Positions 44,931-54,152 of a stretch of DNA of 64,000 nt are shown piece after piece. This DNA comes from Natronomonas gomsonensis. GTDB taxonomy: Archaea; Halobacteriota; Halobacteria; Halobacteriales; Haloarculaceae. A program made the translations under genes and the position numbers. The DNA lies in NCBI RefSeq assembly GCF_013391635.1, contig NZ_JACAWU010000002.1, positions 310,001 to 374,000 of the forward strand. The letters run 5' to 3'. The number at the start of each line of letters is the position of its first letter. Positions within the stretch are counted from its first letter, which is position 1. The notes below the pieces were generated by a model. That model saw nothing but the letters and a program-made list of their open reading frames with translations. It ran no database searches and was not told the origin of the DNA.

Positions 44931-45015
44931 TGCAGGGAGCAGGATTTGAACCTGCGGACCTCTACAGGACAGCGCCCTGAACGCTGCGCCGTTGGCCTGA
45001 CTTGGCTATCCCTGC
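44931..45015 (-). tRNA. tRNA-Leu (anticodon CAG)
   Basis: 85 nt. Acceptor stem GCAGGGA with TCCCTGC, A discriminator, no encoded CCA. The anticodon loop TTCAGGG is closed by CAGCG and CGCTG, and a long variable arm follows, as expected of class II tRNA-Leu. T arm contains GGTTCAAATCC. A TATA-like CTTTAGTGG lies upstream near 45050. No intron is seen. Confidence 0.92.
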
Positions 45016-45173
45016 GCGCGTTTTCGTGTTCTTCGCCCCCACTAAAGCCCCTTTCGGTCCGGCGGATGCCGGTCCCGGCCGAGGAACGCGCGGCCGCACC
45101 GCCGCTCGTCGGTCGGGTTGCGACGCTCTCCGTCGTGGCGAGCGTCGTGTGTGGGGTGTGGGGTGTCATCTGC

Positions 45174-45917
45174 TTACAGTTGAACCGCTTCTTCGAGTTC
45201 TTCCGCGCGGGCCTCGATGCTCTCGACGGCCGCGAGGACGAGTTCGTCGACGGGCAACGACCCGTCGCTTTCGACGCTGAAGACGAACGCGTTCGGAACC
45301 TCCTCGATTTCGACTTCCTTGCCGGGGTACCGCTGGCTGAGGTCGTTGTCGAACTCTTCGGTGGGGACGAGTTCGCCGTCTTCCTCGATGACGCCGCGGA
45401 TAATCTCTGGCTCCTCGTCTTCGAACTCGCCTTTCTCGCCGACGACCTCGACACGCTGGAGGTGTCGATAGCCGACGGCGACGCCACCCTGATGTTTGGC
45501 GTGGTCCTTGCCGCGCCCGAGGACGGCGTCGGCTTCGAGTTCGAGCCGTTGGCCCTCCTTGAGTTCGATGATGGGAACGTTCTCCTCTGCCGGCTGGACC
45601 TGTTCGTCGCTGGAGACGAGGTCGCCCGAGTACGCGGTCGCGGGACCCTCGACGTCGATAGCGAGCGTGACCGTATCGCCCGGTTCGTAGTCGTCCGGCG
45701 TCGTCAGCGGGACGAGTCCGAGTCGGAGTGCGATCTGCTCGTCGAACATCACCGACGAGTTCTCGATGACGCGGAGCGTGTCTATCGACAGCGTCTCCAC
45801 GTCGGCGAGCATCGCACGGCGGATGCCATTGGCGAAGGCGGGCGTGACGCCGCGAACGAGGAACCTCGCGCTCCGGTCGTCGCGGTCGATGAACGTTACC
45901 TCGTACTCCTCGCTCAT
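45174..45917 (-). CDS. rpo3: DNA-directed RNA polymerase subunit Rpo3 (RpoD)
   Basis: 247 residues, the alpha-like assembly platform subunit. [20 protein letters not shown] (about 22-41) and [13 protein letters not shown] (about 60-73) are typical. The protein contains no Cys at all, so the Fe-S cluster found in Rpo3 of Sulfolobus and some methanogens cannot form. Starts 1 nt after the S11 stop. Confidence 0.95.
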   Translation of the reverse strand: MSEEYEVTFIDRDDRSARFLVRGVTPAFANGIRRAMLADVETLSIDTLRVIENSSVMFDEQIALRLGLVPLTTPDDYEPGDTVTLAIDVEGPATAYSGDLVSSDEQVQPAEENVPIIELKEGQRLELEADAVLGRGKDHAKHQGGVAVGYRHLQRVEVVGEKGEFEDEEPEIIRGVIEEDGELVPTEEFDNDLSQRYPGKEVEIEEVPNAFVFSVESDGSLPVDELVLAAVESIEARAEELEEAVQL

Positions 45918-45918
45918 C

Positions 45919-46302
45919 TCAGAACCCTGCGTTCTTCGGCCCGCGAGTGCCGTCGTGCGGGATGGGAGTTACGTCCTCGATACGACCGATTTCCAGTCCG
46001 GCACGGGCAAGCGCGCGAATCGTCGCCTGTGCGCCGGGACCGGGGTTCTTCTGTTGGTTGCCGCCCGGACCGCGAACGCGGACGTGCACGCCGTCGATGC
46101 CGGCGGCCTGCACTTCCTCGGCGACGACTTCCGCCATCTGCATGGCGGCGTACGGCGACGCTTCGTCGCGGTTCTGTTTCACGACCGTCCCGCCGGAGGA
46201 CTTCGTAATCGTCTCGGCGCCGGTCAGGTCCGTTACCGTGATTATCGTGTTGTTGAACGAGGCGTAGACGTGTGCGACGCCCCAAGTGTTGTCGTCTGCC
46301 AT
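45919..46302 (-). CDS. rps11: 30S ribosomal protein S11
   Basis: 127 residues. [22 protein letters not shown] at the start and [18 protein letters not shown] at the end are typical. Directly abuts S4 upstream. Confidence 0.96.
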   Translation of the reverse strand: MADDNTWGVAHVYASFNNTIITVTDLTGAETITKSSGGTVVKQNRDEASPYAAMQMAEVVAEEVQAAGIDGVHVRVRGPGGNQQKNPGPGAQATIRALARAGLEIGRIEDVTPIPHDGTRGPKNAGF

Positions 46303-46827
46303 TTACTGTCCCTCCGCGCGTTCGGGGTGAAGGTCGTCCGCGAGCGGACTCGTCTCGTCGAACTCGATGCTGTCCTCCTTGGCCACGTCGACCTTGTACG
46401 ACGGCGCCGACACGCGGGCGCCCTCGATGGTGACGTGTCCGTGGACGATGAACTGTCGGGCCTGCTTTGCGGTGTTGCCCACGCCCTTGCGGTAGGCGAC
46501 CGTCTGCAGGCGACGCTCGAGGATGTCGGTCACGTCGAGCGACAGGATGTCGTCGAGGCTCTCCTCGTCGTCGAGGACGCCGATGCGCTTCAGCCGAGCG
46601 AGGAACTCGCTGCCGGCTTCCGTCGCCACCTCGGCGTCACCCTGTGCCTCGCCGAGCAGTCGGCGGGCCTCCCGCCGGTAGTCGCGAAGCTCCGATTGGG
46701 CACGCCACAGCTCTTCTTTCGTCGCGAGACCGTATCGGGAGACGAGGTCACCCTCGTCGGCGATTCGCTCGCCCTGGAAGGGGTGGTTCGGCGTCTCGTA
46801 GAACTTGGTGTTGTTACCGAGTGCCAT
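46303..46827 (-). CDS. rps4: 30S ribosomal protein S4
   Basis: 174 residues. Archaeal S4 with an N-terminal NTKFYETPNHPF, and an S4 RNA-binding domain containing KQARQFIVHGHVTIEGARV (about 122-140). Overlaps S13 by 1 nt. Confidence 0.96.
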   Translation of the reverse strand: MALGNNTKFYETPNHPFQGERIADEGDLVSRYGLATKEELWRAQSELRDYRREARRLLGEAQGDAEVATEAGSEFLARLKRIGVLDDEESLDDILSLDVTDILERRLQTVAYRKGVGNTAKQARQFIVHGHVTIEGARVSAPSYKVDVAKEDSIEFDETSPLADDLHPERAEGQ

Positions 46828-47342
46828 TATTCGTCCTCACCTGCTTCTTCCTCGGCCATGTCCTCCTTGATGGCCTCGACGTTGACACCGATGGTGCCCT
46901 CCGTCCGGCCGGTGGACTTCGTTCGCTGGCCGCGGACCTTCTGGCCGCGGTTGTGGCGAACGCCCTTGTAGGAGTCAATCATCTTCATCCGGTTGATGTC
47001 CTGTCGCCGACTCATGTTGAGATCGTTGCCGATTTCGTGGGTAGTCTCGCCGGTGAAGAAGTCGTCCTGGTGGTTCGTCAGCCAGGCGGGCACTTCGTCG
47101 GCGTACCCCTCGACGTGTTCGACGACGGTGTCGATGGTGTCTTCGTCGAGTTTACCGAGAATCGCGGTTCGGTCTACGTCGGCTTTCTCGGCGATGATGC
47201 GAGCGACTCGTCGACCGATACCGTTCATGTCGGTCAACGCTCGCTCGACGCTCTTCGTCCCGTCGAGGTCTGTCTGTCCGATGCGGACGAAGTACTGGAT
47301 GTCCTCGTCTTCCTCGTCCGCCGGGGGTTCTTCTGCACTCAT
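46827..47342 (-). CDS. rps13: 30S ribosomal protein S13
   Basis: 171 residues. The core includes YFVRIGQTDLDGTKSVERAL (about 16-35) and RHNRGQKVRGQRTKSTGR (about 129-146). An acidic tail of about 20 residues follows. First protein gene of the S13-S4-S11-Rpo3 operon, 16 nt after tRNA-Ser. Confidence 0.96.
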   Translation of the reverse strand: MSAEEPPADEEDEDIQYFVRIGQTDLDGTKSVERALTDMNGIGRRVARIIAEKADVDRTAILGKLDEDTIDTVVEHVEGYADEVPAWLTNHQDDFFTGETTHEIGNDLNMSRRQDINRMKMIDSYKGVRHNRGQKVRGQRTKSTGRTEGTIGVNVEAIKEDMAEEEAGEDE

Positions 47343-47358
47343 ATGTGGGTTGTGTTAG

Positions 47359-47443
47359 CGTCGTGGCGGGGATTTGAACCCCGGAGGCTGTACGCCACAG
47401 AGTTAGCAACCCTGCGCCTTGGGCCATGCTTGGCTACCACGAC
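47359..47443 (-). tRNA. tRNA-Ser (anticodon GCT)
   Basis: 85 nt. Acceptor GTCGTGG with CCACGAC and a G discriminator, the usual Ser identity base. The anticodon loop TTGCTAA sits on CAGGG and CTCTG, with a long variable arm and T arm GGTTCAAATCC. No intron and no CCA. A TATA-like CTTAAGTAC lies about 80 nt upstream. It probably leads the S13 operon transcript. Confidence 0.92.
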
Positions 47444-47599
47444 TCGCGTGCGTGTATCTTCGCCCTCTCGGACTCGGGGCCGACACCCCTACATCGATTG
47501 CGTTCTTCGCTACCCGACCACCGTACTTAAGCACAACGATAGTTGCCCCGCGTGCGAGCGACTCGCGTAGGATGAGAAATACGGCTAGACCCCGCTCGG

Positions 47600-47839
47600 T
47601 CAGCCGTCTCGTTCCGGCAACCCGCCCCGTTCCTTGATCTCGAGGATGTTCTGGACGTTCCGATAGATTTCTGGCACCGTCGTCTCCTCGTCGGCGTCAT
47701 AGAGGTCCGAGACGCGATACAGGATGGCGGCGAGCTGTTCGCTCTCCGAAGAGTCGCCGCGAACGTCCTCGGCGATGTCCCGTAGGAAGGCAGCACGGCC
47801 GGTGTCACTCTCGCGCTCGCTATCGGAGCCCTCCGGCAT
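47600..47839 (-). CDS. Hypothetical helical protein following mrp
   Basis: 79 residues, acidic and helical (AAFLRDIAEDVRGDSSES, then QLAAILYRVSDLYDAD). No family recognised. Starts 2 nt after the Mrp stop, so it is co-transcribed and may be a partner of that ATPase. Confidence 0.68.
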   Translation of the reverse strand: MPEGSDSERESDTGRAAFLRDIAEDVRGDSSESEQLAAILYRVSDLYDADEETTVPEIYRNVQNILEIKERGGLPERDG

Positions 47840-47841
47840 GG

Positions 47842-48885
47842 TTATCGCTGGCTACTCGCCTGTCGGCGGCGGACGATGCCCTGCATCTTCGCCGTCTCGT
47901 CGGCGAACGACCGGAACGCTTCCCCCGTCTCGCTGTCCTCGTCGAGGACGATTGGTGCACCGGAGTCACCGCCCTCTCGGACTGCGGGGTCTAGCGGTAT
48001 CTCGCCGAGGAACGGCATCTCCACCTCGTCGGCGAACTCCCGCCCACCGCCGCTGCCGAAGATGTCGTGTTCGTTCCCACAGTCAGGACAGACGAACCCG
48101 GACATGTTCTCGACGATGCCGAGTACCGGCGTGTCGTGTTTGCCGAACATCCGAAGTCCCTTCCGGGCGTCGTCCAGCGCAACCTCCTGTGGCGTCGTCA
48201 CGATGACCGCTCCCGACACCGGCACCGACTGCAACAGCGTCAACTGCGTGTCACCGGTCCCCGGCGGCAGGTCGACGACCATGTAGTCCAACGAGCCCCA
48301 CTCCACGTCCTCCCACAACTGTGTCAACACCTTGTGGACCATCGGCCCCCGCCAGATGACGGGGTCGTCCTCGCCGACGAGGAAGTCCATGCTCATCAGT
48401 TTCATCCCGTATTTTTCCGGCGGGACGATGGTCTCCTCGTGGGTCGCTTTAGGCCGCTCGTCGGTTTCGACCATCCGCGGGACGTTGGGGCCGTAGATGT
48501 CGGCGTCGAACAGGCCGACGCGGGCGCCCATCTCGGACAGTCCCGCAGCGAGGTTGACCGCGACCGTCGACTTCCCGACACCGCCCTTTCCGGAGGCGAC
48601 GGCGATGATGTTCTCGACGCCCGGCAACACCTGCTCGTCGTCACCAAGCCCGGTGTCGATGCTCGCCGAGAGGTCGATTTCCAACCCGGTGTCGGCGAGC
48701 GCCTCTCGAACTTCACCCGCGATAGCAGTCTCCGTCGAGGAGTACGGCGCCCCGAGTGCGAGATCGATACGAACCGTTTCACCCTCGACAGTCACGTCGT
48801 TGACCAATCCGAGGGAGACGAGATCGTCTCCGAGTTCGGGGTCTTCGACGGCCGACAGGCGGTCGAGGATAGCGTCTTCGTCCAT
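47842..48885 (-). CDS. apbC: Mrp/ApbC-type P-loop ATPase, Fe-S cluster carrier
   Basis: 347 residues. An N-terminal DUF59/MIP18-like domain (1-85) precedes the ATPase with deviant Walker A SGKGGVGKST (about 95-104), DADIYGPN and DLPPGTGD. CPDC (about 270) is the paired Cys that bridges an Fe-S cluster in the dimer. It delivers clusters to apoproteins. The ATG at 48885 gives the normal start; an earlier in-frame codon adds 19 unlike residues. Confidence 0.92.
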   Translation of the reverse strand: MDEDAILDRLSAVEDPELGDDLVSLGLVNDVTVEGETVRIDLALGAPYSSTETAIAGEVREALADTGLEIDLSASIDTGLGDDEQVLPGVENIIAVASGKGGVGKSTVAVNLAAGLSEMGARVGLFDADIYGPNVPRMVETDERPKATHEETIVPPEKYGMKLMSMDFLVGEDDPVIWRGPMVHKVLTQLWEDVEWGSLDYMVVDLPPGTGDTQLTLLQSVPVSGAVIVTTPQEVALDDARKGLRMFGKHDTPVLGIVENMSGFVCPDCGNEHDIFGSGGGREFADEVEMPFLGEIPLDPAVREGGDSGAPIVLDEDSETGEAFRSFADETAKMQGIVRRRQASSQR

Positions 48886-49011
48886 ACCTTCGGTAGGCCC
48901 CGTGGCGCCGATAAGAGTTGTGCACCGAATTCCACGGTTCAAAGCACGCCGGACGTTCAGCGCAATCCGAGAAACTACAATTGGTTACGTAGCGACCCAA
49001 CCTAGCGTCGA

Positions 49012-49018
49012 ATTTAAG
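49012..49018 (+). promoter_or_regulatory. TATA box of moaA
   Basis: ATTTAAG is centred 27 nt before the ATG at 49042, favouring that codon over the GTG at 49024. Confidence 0.5.
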
Positions 49019-49041
49019 CACGTGTGACCGAACTCTCGGGC

Positions 49042-49998
49042 ATGCTCGAAGACGGGTTCGGACGGGAAGTCACCGGCGTTCGCGTCTCCCTCACCGACCG
49101 GTGTAACTTCGACTGTGTCTACTGTCACAACGAGGGTCTCGGCGACACGCGGGGGCCGATGGAGCCCGCCGACGACGAGATGTCCACCGACGACGTGGTC
49201 CGATTTCTCGAAGTCGCCGCGGAGTTCGACGTCGACTCGGTGAAGTTCACCGGCGGCGAACCGATGCTTCGAGAGGACCTCGAGGAAATCGTCCGCCGGA
49301 TGCCAGACTCGATGGAAACGTCGCTCACGACCAACGGCACGTTCCTGCCCGAGCGCGCTGACGCCCTCGCCGACGCCGGACTCGAGCGCGTCAACGTCTC
49401 CCAGGACGCTCTCTCTCCGGAGGCTTTCGCGGAGGTGACCAAGAGCACCGCTTACGAGGACGTTCTCGAAGGGGTCGATGCGGCCCTCGATGCCGGCCTC
49501 GCACCGGTCAAACTCAACATGGTTGTCTTCGAGCAGACTGCCGGCTACGTTCCCGAGATGGTCGACCACGTCGCCGAGAACGACGGCCTCCAACTCCAAC
49601 TCATCGAGTACATGCCCGAACTCGCGGGTCGCCCCGACTGGGCCGTCGACATCGAACGCGTCCACGGTTGGCTCGAAGAACAAGCCGACCGCGTCGAGCG
49701 CCGTGAGATGCACGGCCGAAACCGCTACTTCGTCGACGGAGGGATGGTCGAAATCGTCGACCCCGTCGGCAATGCGGACTTCTGTGCCAACTGCCACCGC
49801 GTCCGCGTCACCCACGAGGGCTACCTCAAGGGCTGTCTCAACCGTAACGACGACCTCAAATCGATGGGCGAGATGTCGAAACCCGAAATCCGTGATGCGT
49901 TCCGCGACACTGTCGCCGAGCGGGTGCCGTACTACGGCGAGTACATGGTCCAAGAGGACGGCGAATGGGTGTTCAACGAGGAGTATATCGGCGCCTAG
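49042..49998 (+). CDS. moaA: GTP 3',8-cyclase MoaA (molybdenum cofactor synthesis)
   Basis: 318 residues. Radical-SAM enzyme starting molybdopterin synthesis from [22 protein letters not shown] leads to CNFDCVYC (about 23-30), and a second cluster site lies near the end (CANCHRVRV, then C at YLKGCLN). The start at 49042 gives the family N-terminus and fits the TATA box. Its product is needed by the formate dehydrogenase at the start of the window. Ends overlapping the CAP protein stop in convergent orientation. Confidence 0.9.
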   Translation: MLEDGFGREVTGVRVSLTDRCNFDCVYCHNEGLGDTRGPMEPADDEMSTDDVVRFLEVAAEFDVDSVKFTGGEPMLREDLEEIVRRMPDSMETSLTTNGTFLPERADALADAGLERVNVSQDALSPEAFAEVTKSTAYEDVLEGVDAALDAGLAPVKLNMVVFEQTAGYVPEMVDHVAENDGLQLQLIEYMPELAGRPDWAVDIERVHGWLEEQADRVERREMHGRNRYFVDGGMVEIVDPVGNADFCANCHRVRVTHEGYLKGCLNRNDDLKSMGEMSKPEIRDAFRDTVAERVPYYGEYMVQEDGEWVFNEEYIGA

Positions 49999-50606
49999 GC
50001 GTTCGGATGCTCACGACAGAAGTTCTGTGTGGCATAGATTTCTCCCTTCTGCGTGACGTAGACGCCGACGGCGCTAACTCGATCGTACGTCGTTAGCATC
50101 GATGTGTTATGCCCCGGTGAGTTCGCCCACATCTCGACGAACTTCGCTGCAACGTCGTCCGTTTCGTTCACTTGATGTGGAGTTAGATACGCGATGTTCT
50201 CGTTGGTGCTGTCGCATCCGTCGTACTCCTCGTGGCGCTCTTCGGAGCCCTGCCCGTCCGGATTTCGGTGGTCGTAGAAATCCCGGTCGGCCATATCCTT
50301 GCTGTGGAGACGTGCGATTAACCGGACTCGCTCAGAGTGGACGAACGGTTCGCGACCGTATTCCGTCCGTCGTTCGTTGACTGCCTCGAAGATATCCATC
50401 TCCAGTTGTTCACCGTCGATATCAGGATGAGCAGACGCCCCAACCTTCGGTACACCCGTCGTGTTCTCCGGGGCGTCGACATCGGGGGGAGACGCCTTGT
50501 CGACCGGACCAAAGGTGACCGCTAGAGTCACGAGTAGGGCCCCTGCAAGAGCGAGTAAAATCACCGACGAAACGACGTTGAGGACTCGCTTCCACACCAT
50601 CTTCAC
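49995..50606 (-). CDS. CAP-domain (SCP/PR1) secreted protein
   Basis: 203 residues. One N-terminal hydrophobic segment (about 12-33) is a membrane anchor or signal. The CAP domain shows [19 protein letters not shown] (about 103-121), ENIAY and [12 protein letters not shown] (about 165-176). Two Cys (about 132 and 197) could form a disulfide outside the cell. CAP proteins have varied extracellular roles. It lies 48 nt after the lipoprotein gene, probably the third gene of one operon. Confidence 0.84.
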   Translation of the reverse strand: MKMVWKRVLNVVSSVILLALAGALLVTLAVTFGPVDKASPPDVDAPENTTGVPKVGASAHPDIDGEQLEMDIFEAVNERRTEYGREPFVHSERVRLIARLHSKDMADRDFYDHRNPDGQGSEERHEEYDGCDSTNENIAYLTPHQVNETDDVAAKFVEMWANSPGHNTSMLTTYDRVSAVGVYVTQKGEIYATQNFCREHPNA

Positions 50607-50654
50607 AGTATATTTATCCTGATGGATTCCCTATTTATTCAAATCGGTTGTGGT

Positions 50655-51677
50655 TCAGTAACATCGGTTTCGCTGCTGCTCCATTCGCTGGATGGCTTCC
50701 CGTGCGAGCGACTCGCCCTCCTGTTCGTTCCCGGCTTCGATTTTTTCAATCGCCTCGGCGAGCGTCTCCGTTCCGTCCAGCAGTCCCGACAACGAACAGC
50801 GGGATTGCTCGACAATCGGGACGACGTAGCCCACTCGCTGCCCTCGGCCTCGCGCCTCCTCGAAGGAGTCGTTCGCACTCTCGAATCGAGCGTTGGCGGC
50901 TCGATACTGCTCTATGGCTGTCGCAGAGTCGTCGTCTTCGAGCGACCGATTCGCATCGTCGAGTAGGGCGTATCCACGAGCCATCTCGTGTAAGGCTCCG
51001 TTGATTGGGGAGAGCCACGTCACGACGTCGAGCAACATCGCTTGCTCCCTCTTCACGGTCCCGTAACTGTAGCTGTCTACCGTCACGTTCGTATCTTCGA
51101 GCTGCTGTTGGTGTGTCTCGACCCGTTGTCCGACCGTGGATAACTCTTCGAGGGCTTCACCCGCGAACACTACTGGTTCGGTCGCTGCGTCGTATCTCGA
51201 ATCACGAACCCGTTCGTCGTAGGCGAACGTGGCCGCGATGGTCTGATGGAGTAGGTATCGCTGTGAGGCACGGTCGTCAGCCAACCGTGCTAGTGCAGAC
51301 AGCGTTTCAGCCCGACTCGTGGAAATCTCGCCGCTGTCCTCCAGTTCCGCTACATCTGCGAGGATTTTGTCGGTCCTGTCGGAAATCGCTCGGTGGTCGA
51401 ACTCGTCTTCGAAGGCACTAACATCGAAGACGAAATCACCATCGTCGACGAGTGGGAGGGCCGTGAGACGTTCGTACACGCGTTCTAACCGCGCTTCGAT
51501 ATCCAACAGTTGTTCGGAGCGCCGTTCTTCTGTCTGAGGCTCATTCGGCGTCCCGTTTCCGTCGGTTTCTGACGGCCGGTCGTTACCACACCCCGCAAGT
51601 CCGCAACAGACCGCTGCTGCCGCGGAGACGACTCCACGGCGCGTCCACGTCCGACGTTCGGAAGCGCGTTGGCTCAT
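50655..51677 (-). CDS. TAT lipoprotein of unknown function, helical
   Basis: 340 residues. Signal TRRGVVSAAAAVCC followed by lipobox LAGC (lipid-bearing Cys at about 30), so it is exported folded and tethered to the outer face. After a low-complexity linker the body is long helices rich in Glu, Arg, Ala and Gln (alpha-solenoid or coiled-coil style). No family recognised. Overlaps the PKD protein gene by ATGA, which implies a shared function at the surface. Confidence 0.8.
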   Translation of the reverse strand: MSQRASERRTWTRRGVVSAAAAVCCGLAGCGNDRPSETDGNGTPNEPQTEERRSEQLLDIEARLERVYERLTALPLVDDGDFVFDVSAFEDEFDHRAISDRTDKILADVAELEDSGEISTSRAETLSALARLADDRASQRYLLHQTIAATFAYDERVRDSRYDAATEPVVFAGEALEELSTVGQRVETHQQQLEDTNVTVDSYSYGTVKREQAMLLDVVTWLSPINGALHEMARGYALLDDANRSLEDDDSATAIEQYRAANARFESANDSFEEARGRGQRVGYVVPIVEQSRCSLSGLLDGTETLAEAIEKIEAGNEQEGESLAREAIQRMEQQRNRCY

Positions 51678-53254
51678 TCGACCAACCCTCCTCCGATACC
51701 GCTCGGTCCACCCGTATCGTCGGGTAGTGTCGCTTCGGGTTCGTCGTCAGTTCCTCCCGCTGTATCGTCTTCAGTTCCTCCAAGGTCGGTTTCTGGTAGC
51801 CGAGAGGGGAGGTCAGATGCAGCGGATGTTGATTCGGGCGATTCCTCATCAGTCGGGCCATCACCGGTCGCAACCGGTGTAGTGGGCTCGTCCCAACTGT
51901 CCGGTTTGGCGTCGTCGCTTGACTCGTCTCCAGAGGTAGATGACTGACCGACATCACCGACAGCCTTGGCGACATCAATCCCTCTTTCTACGATGTTGTC
52001 TTTGCCCTCTTGAACAACGACAGTAACATTAGCATCCTGGCCCTGTTCGAGATCAGACGGATCAGAGCCGCGAACTCTCTCCGCATTTTCCAATCCGTAC
52101 TGATGGAACTTTCCACCATCAGACGGAGAGTACGCGTTCGTGGTTCCGCCCTCGTCTTCGAGTTGTCGTATCTTCTCGTCACAACTGTTCCACTCACCGC
52201 CAGTCGTCTCACACGTCACGGTTTTCTGTTCTTGTCCGAAGACGAACGTCGAGGCGGCGCCGACAGTGTCCTCGTAGATTTGCTCGCCCAAGTCCTGTTT
52301 CCATGGAGCGTTTTCTCCTCCGTCGAGGCCGACAGCGTCCGCCGTACTCCCGAGATACGACGAATCGGCGATTCGCGACCCCACACGGAGTGTCGAGGCG
52401 TACCCGTCGGTGTCGTAGAATATCTCCTCGTCTTTCGGAGGCTGTGGCGTGGGTTTGGGCGTCTCGACATCGGTCGTTGGTGCGGCCGGTGTCGGCGTCG
52501 GTGGGCCACCCGAAGGTGGTTCGCTCGAAAGACAGACATCGGAGTTCGAGGCGAGGTAATCCGGGTCGCTGCAGTCCGGGGGAGACGGGCCGGGGTCGAT
52601 ATCGTCCCATTCGGTGTCCGGTGTCGATTCTCGACCGGGACGGACGACGATGTCGTCGTACGCCGTTCGGCCGTTCGTATCCACTACGACGACCTGTACG
52701 CGGTACGGACCCGCTCCCGGAAACGCGATTCGGAGGTCGTCGGTAGTGGCCGTTCCGTTTAGGGACCGCGTCGCGACGATTTCGTCGTCGACCGCCCACG
52801 CGATTTCCTCGAGTTCGGCATCGGGGCTCTCCGCGGTGGCGACGTACTCGGCCGGATTCGTGGCTTCCGGCGACGTCGCGCCGGTAACCGAGACTGACGG
52901 GCCGGCGTCGTTGACGTGAACGTACAGCGTGTCGGAGCTTCGAGCGCCGTCTTCGCCGATGACCGTGAGCCGCACCTCGTATCGACCCGGTTTCGTCGGG
53001 ACGAACGATGTCCGACTGCAGTCCGCACAGTCGGGCGTAATCTGACGGCCACTGGGCGTGTCGATTTCCCATCGGTACGATGCGATGTCCCCGGAGGGGT
53101 ACGTCGAACCAGTTGCGTCAAGCTGGACTGTCGTATCGACGGTCACCGTTTGGTCGAGGCCACCGTCGGCCATCGGTCCATTGGCGGCGGCAGCGGCACC
53201 CACAATCCCACAGAAAGCGAGCGAAACGGCAAGGAGCAACACCAATCGTTTCAT
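51674..53254 (-). CDS. Secreted PKD-domain protein
   Basis: 526 residues. Sec signal (MKRLVLLLAVSLAFCGIVGA). PKD-like domain at about 28-115 (TGSTYPSGDIASYRWEID, then GRYEVRLTV), and a second Ig-like segment at about 118-205. A Thr/Pro-rich linker (about 235-265) precedes a globular part with paired Cys (TCETTGGEWNSC, about 355-366) and a long acidic Ser/Gly/Asp-rich tail. No C-terminal anchor is seen, so it may be released or held by the lipoprotein. First gene of the trio. Confidence 0.82.
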   Translation of the reverse strand: MKRLVLLLAVSLAFCGIVGAAAAANGPMADGGLDQTVTVDTTVQLDATGSTYPSGDIASYRWEIDTPSGRQITPDCADCSRTSFVPTKPGRYEVRLTVIGEDGARSSDTLYVHVNDAGPSVSVTGATSPEATNPAEYVATAESPDAELEEIAWAVDDEIVATRSLNGTATTDDLRIAFPGAGPYRVQVVVVDTNGRTAYDDIVVRPGRESTPDTEWDDIDPGPSPPDCSDPDYLASNSDVCLSSEPPSGGPPTPTPAAPTTDVETPKPTPQPPKDEEIFYDTDGYASTLRVGSRIADSSYLGSTADAVGLDGGENAPWKQDLGEQIYEDTVGAASTFVFGQEQKTVTCETTGGEWNSCDEKIRQLEDEGGTTNAYSPSDGGKFHQYGLENAERVRGSDPSDLEQGQDANVTVVVQEGKDNIVERGIDVAKAVGDVGQSSTSGDESSDDAKPDSWDEPTTPVATGDGPTDEESPESTSAASDLPSRLPETDLGGTEDDTAGGTDDEPEATLPDDTGGPSGIGGGLVE

Positions 53255-53416
53255 TCGAAGTGAGTCGGATTAATATTGGTTTTATTCAAAAAGTTTCGCA
53301 TCGGAATCGAGCGGATGTACCCTTCCAAAATACAGCGCTCGCCCACGGTAGTACCTATACCCGTCAATCGAGGTTCCGATATCTTGGAGAGACGTGTCTA
53401 TCGATTCACAGCAGGT

Positions 53417-53491
53417 TCGCATCGGCGGCGACACGGGTGGAACCTCGAGGCCGACGGCGACGATGGCGTACGGTTCGAGTTCCGACCGTGA
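53417..53491 (+). pseudogene. Possible remnant of a histidine kinase C-terminus
   Basis: The last 25 codons before a TGA read HRRRHGWNLEADGDDGVRFEF plus two residues. HGW-x6-DG-x-RFEF resembles the end of haloarchaeal HATPase domains. Nothing upstream in any frame looks like the rest of a kinase, and the segment faces a response regulator gene 6 nt away. A short chance match remains possible. The rest of 53255-53497 shows only AT-rich promoter-like sequence. Confidence 0.3.
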
Positions 53492-53497
53492 TGGGCG

Positions 53498-54082
53498 TCA
53501 GTCAGTCGCGCTGTCGGCGCGGATTCGGCCGTCGGTAGCGACTACGTAGCCGTCGTCGTCCGGAAGGTCTTCGAGGGCCTCGTCGAGTTCCCGCTCGACG
53601 GTCTCGAGTCGGCGACACAGTTCCTCGTACTCCGGCATCCCTTCGACGTCGTCAGTTGATTCGGTTTCCAGCGTCGCTCGCTTGGCGGACAGCGAGAAGT
53701 ACTCCTGAAGCTTCTCGTCGTAGGTGGCGCGTCTGAGCATCCGCTGGACCGTCCCCCGGAGTTCCGCTCTGTCCACGGGCTTTCTGAGGTACTCGTCGAA
53801 GCCCATCGAGACGATGTCGGCGGACGGTTCGACACCGGTGACCATCACGATACGGCAATCGAAGCCGTGGTCGCGTGCGGCTTCGAGCACTTCGTCGCCC
53901 GAGAGCCCCGGCATCCGCCGGTCGAGGAACACGATATCGACCGCGTCATCGAGGGCGTCGAGTGCCTCTCGGCCATCGTAGGCCGTCCGAACGTCGTGTT
54001 CCTGCAGCCGGGCCGCGTGCCCATCCGCGAGCCCCGGTTCGTCGTCTACGATGAGTATCGTCGCCGTTTCGTGTTCTCCCAT
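53498..54082 (-). CDS. HalX-type response regulator
   Basis: 194 residues. Receiver domain with ILIVDDEPG (about 8-16), phospho-acceptor Asp in VFLDRRMPG (about 50) and Lys in LRKPVDRAEL (about 100). The C-terminal 75 residues (RRATYDEKLQEYFSLSAKRATLE) are the haloarchaeal HalX domain. No DNA-binding domain is present. The ATG at 54082 gives the receiver start; 47 more codons upstream have no similarity. TATTTTAC near 54124 gives a leader of about 17 nt. No intact kinase is nearby. Confidence 0.9.
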   Translation of the reverse strand: MGEHETATILIVDDEPGLADGHAARLQEHDVRTAYDGREALDALDDAVDIVFLDRRMPGLSGDEVLEAARDHGFDCRIVMVTGVEPSADIVSMGFDEYLRKPVDRAELRGTVQRMLRRATYDEKLQEYFSLSAKRATLETESTDDVEGMPEYEELCRRLETVERELDEALEDLPDDDGYVVATDGRIRADSATD

Positions 54083-54152
54083 TTCGGTGTGGTCCTTAGT
54101 GACACACCAGTCTTCACGCGGTAAAATATGTCTTTCGTCAGACAATAGTCGA

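Noticed and set aside
53276..53491. A complete 71-codon plus-strand gene.
   Set aside because: Only the last 25 codons resemble anything; the first part is random-looking, so it is better read as a possible remnant.
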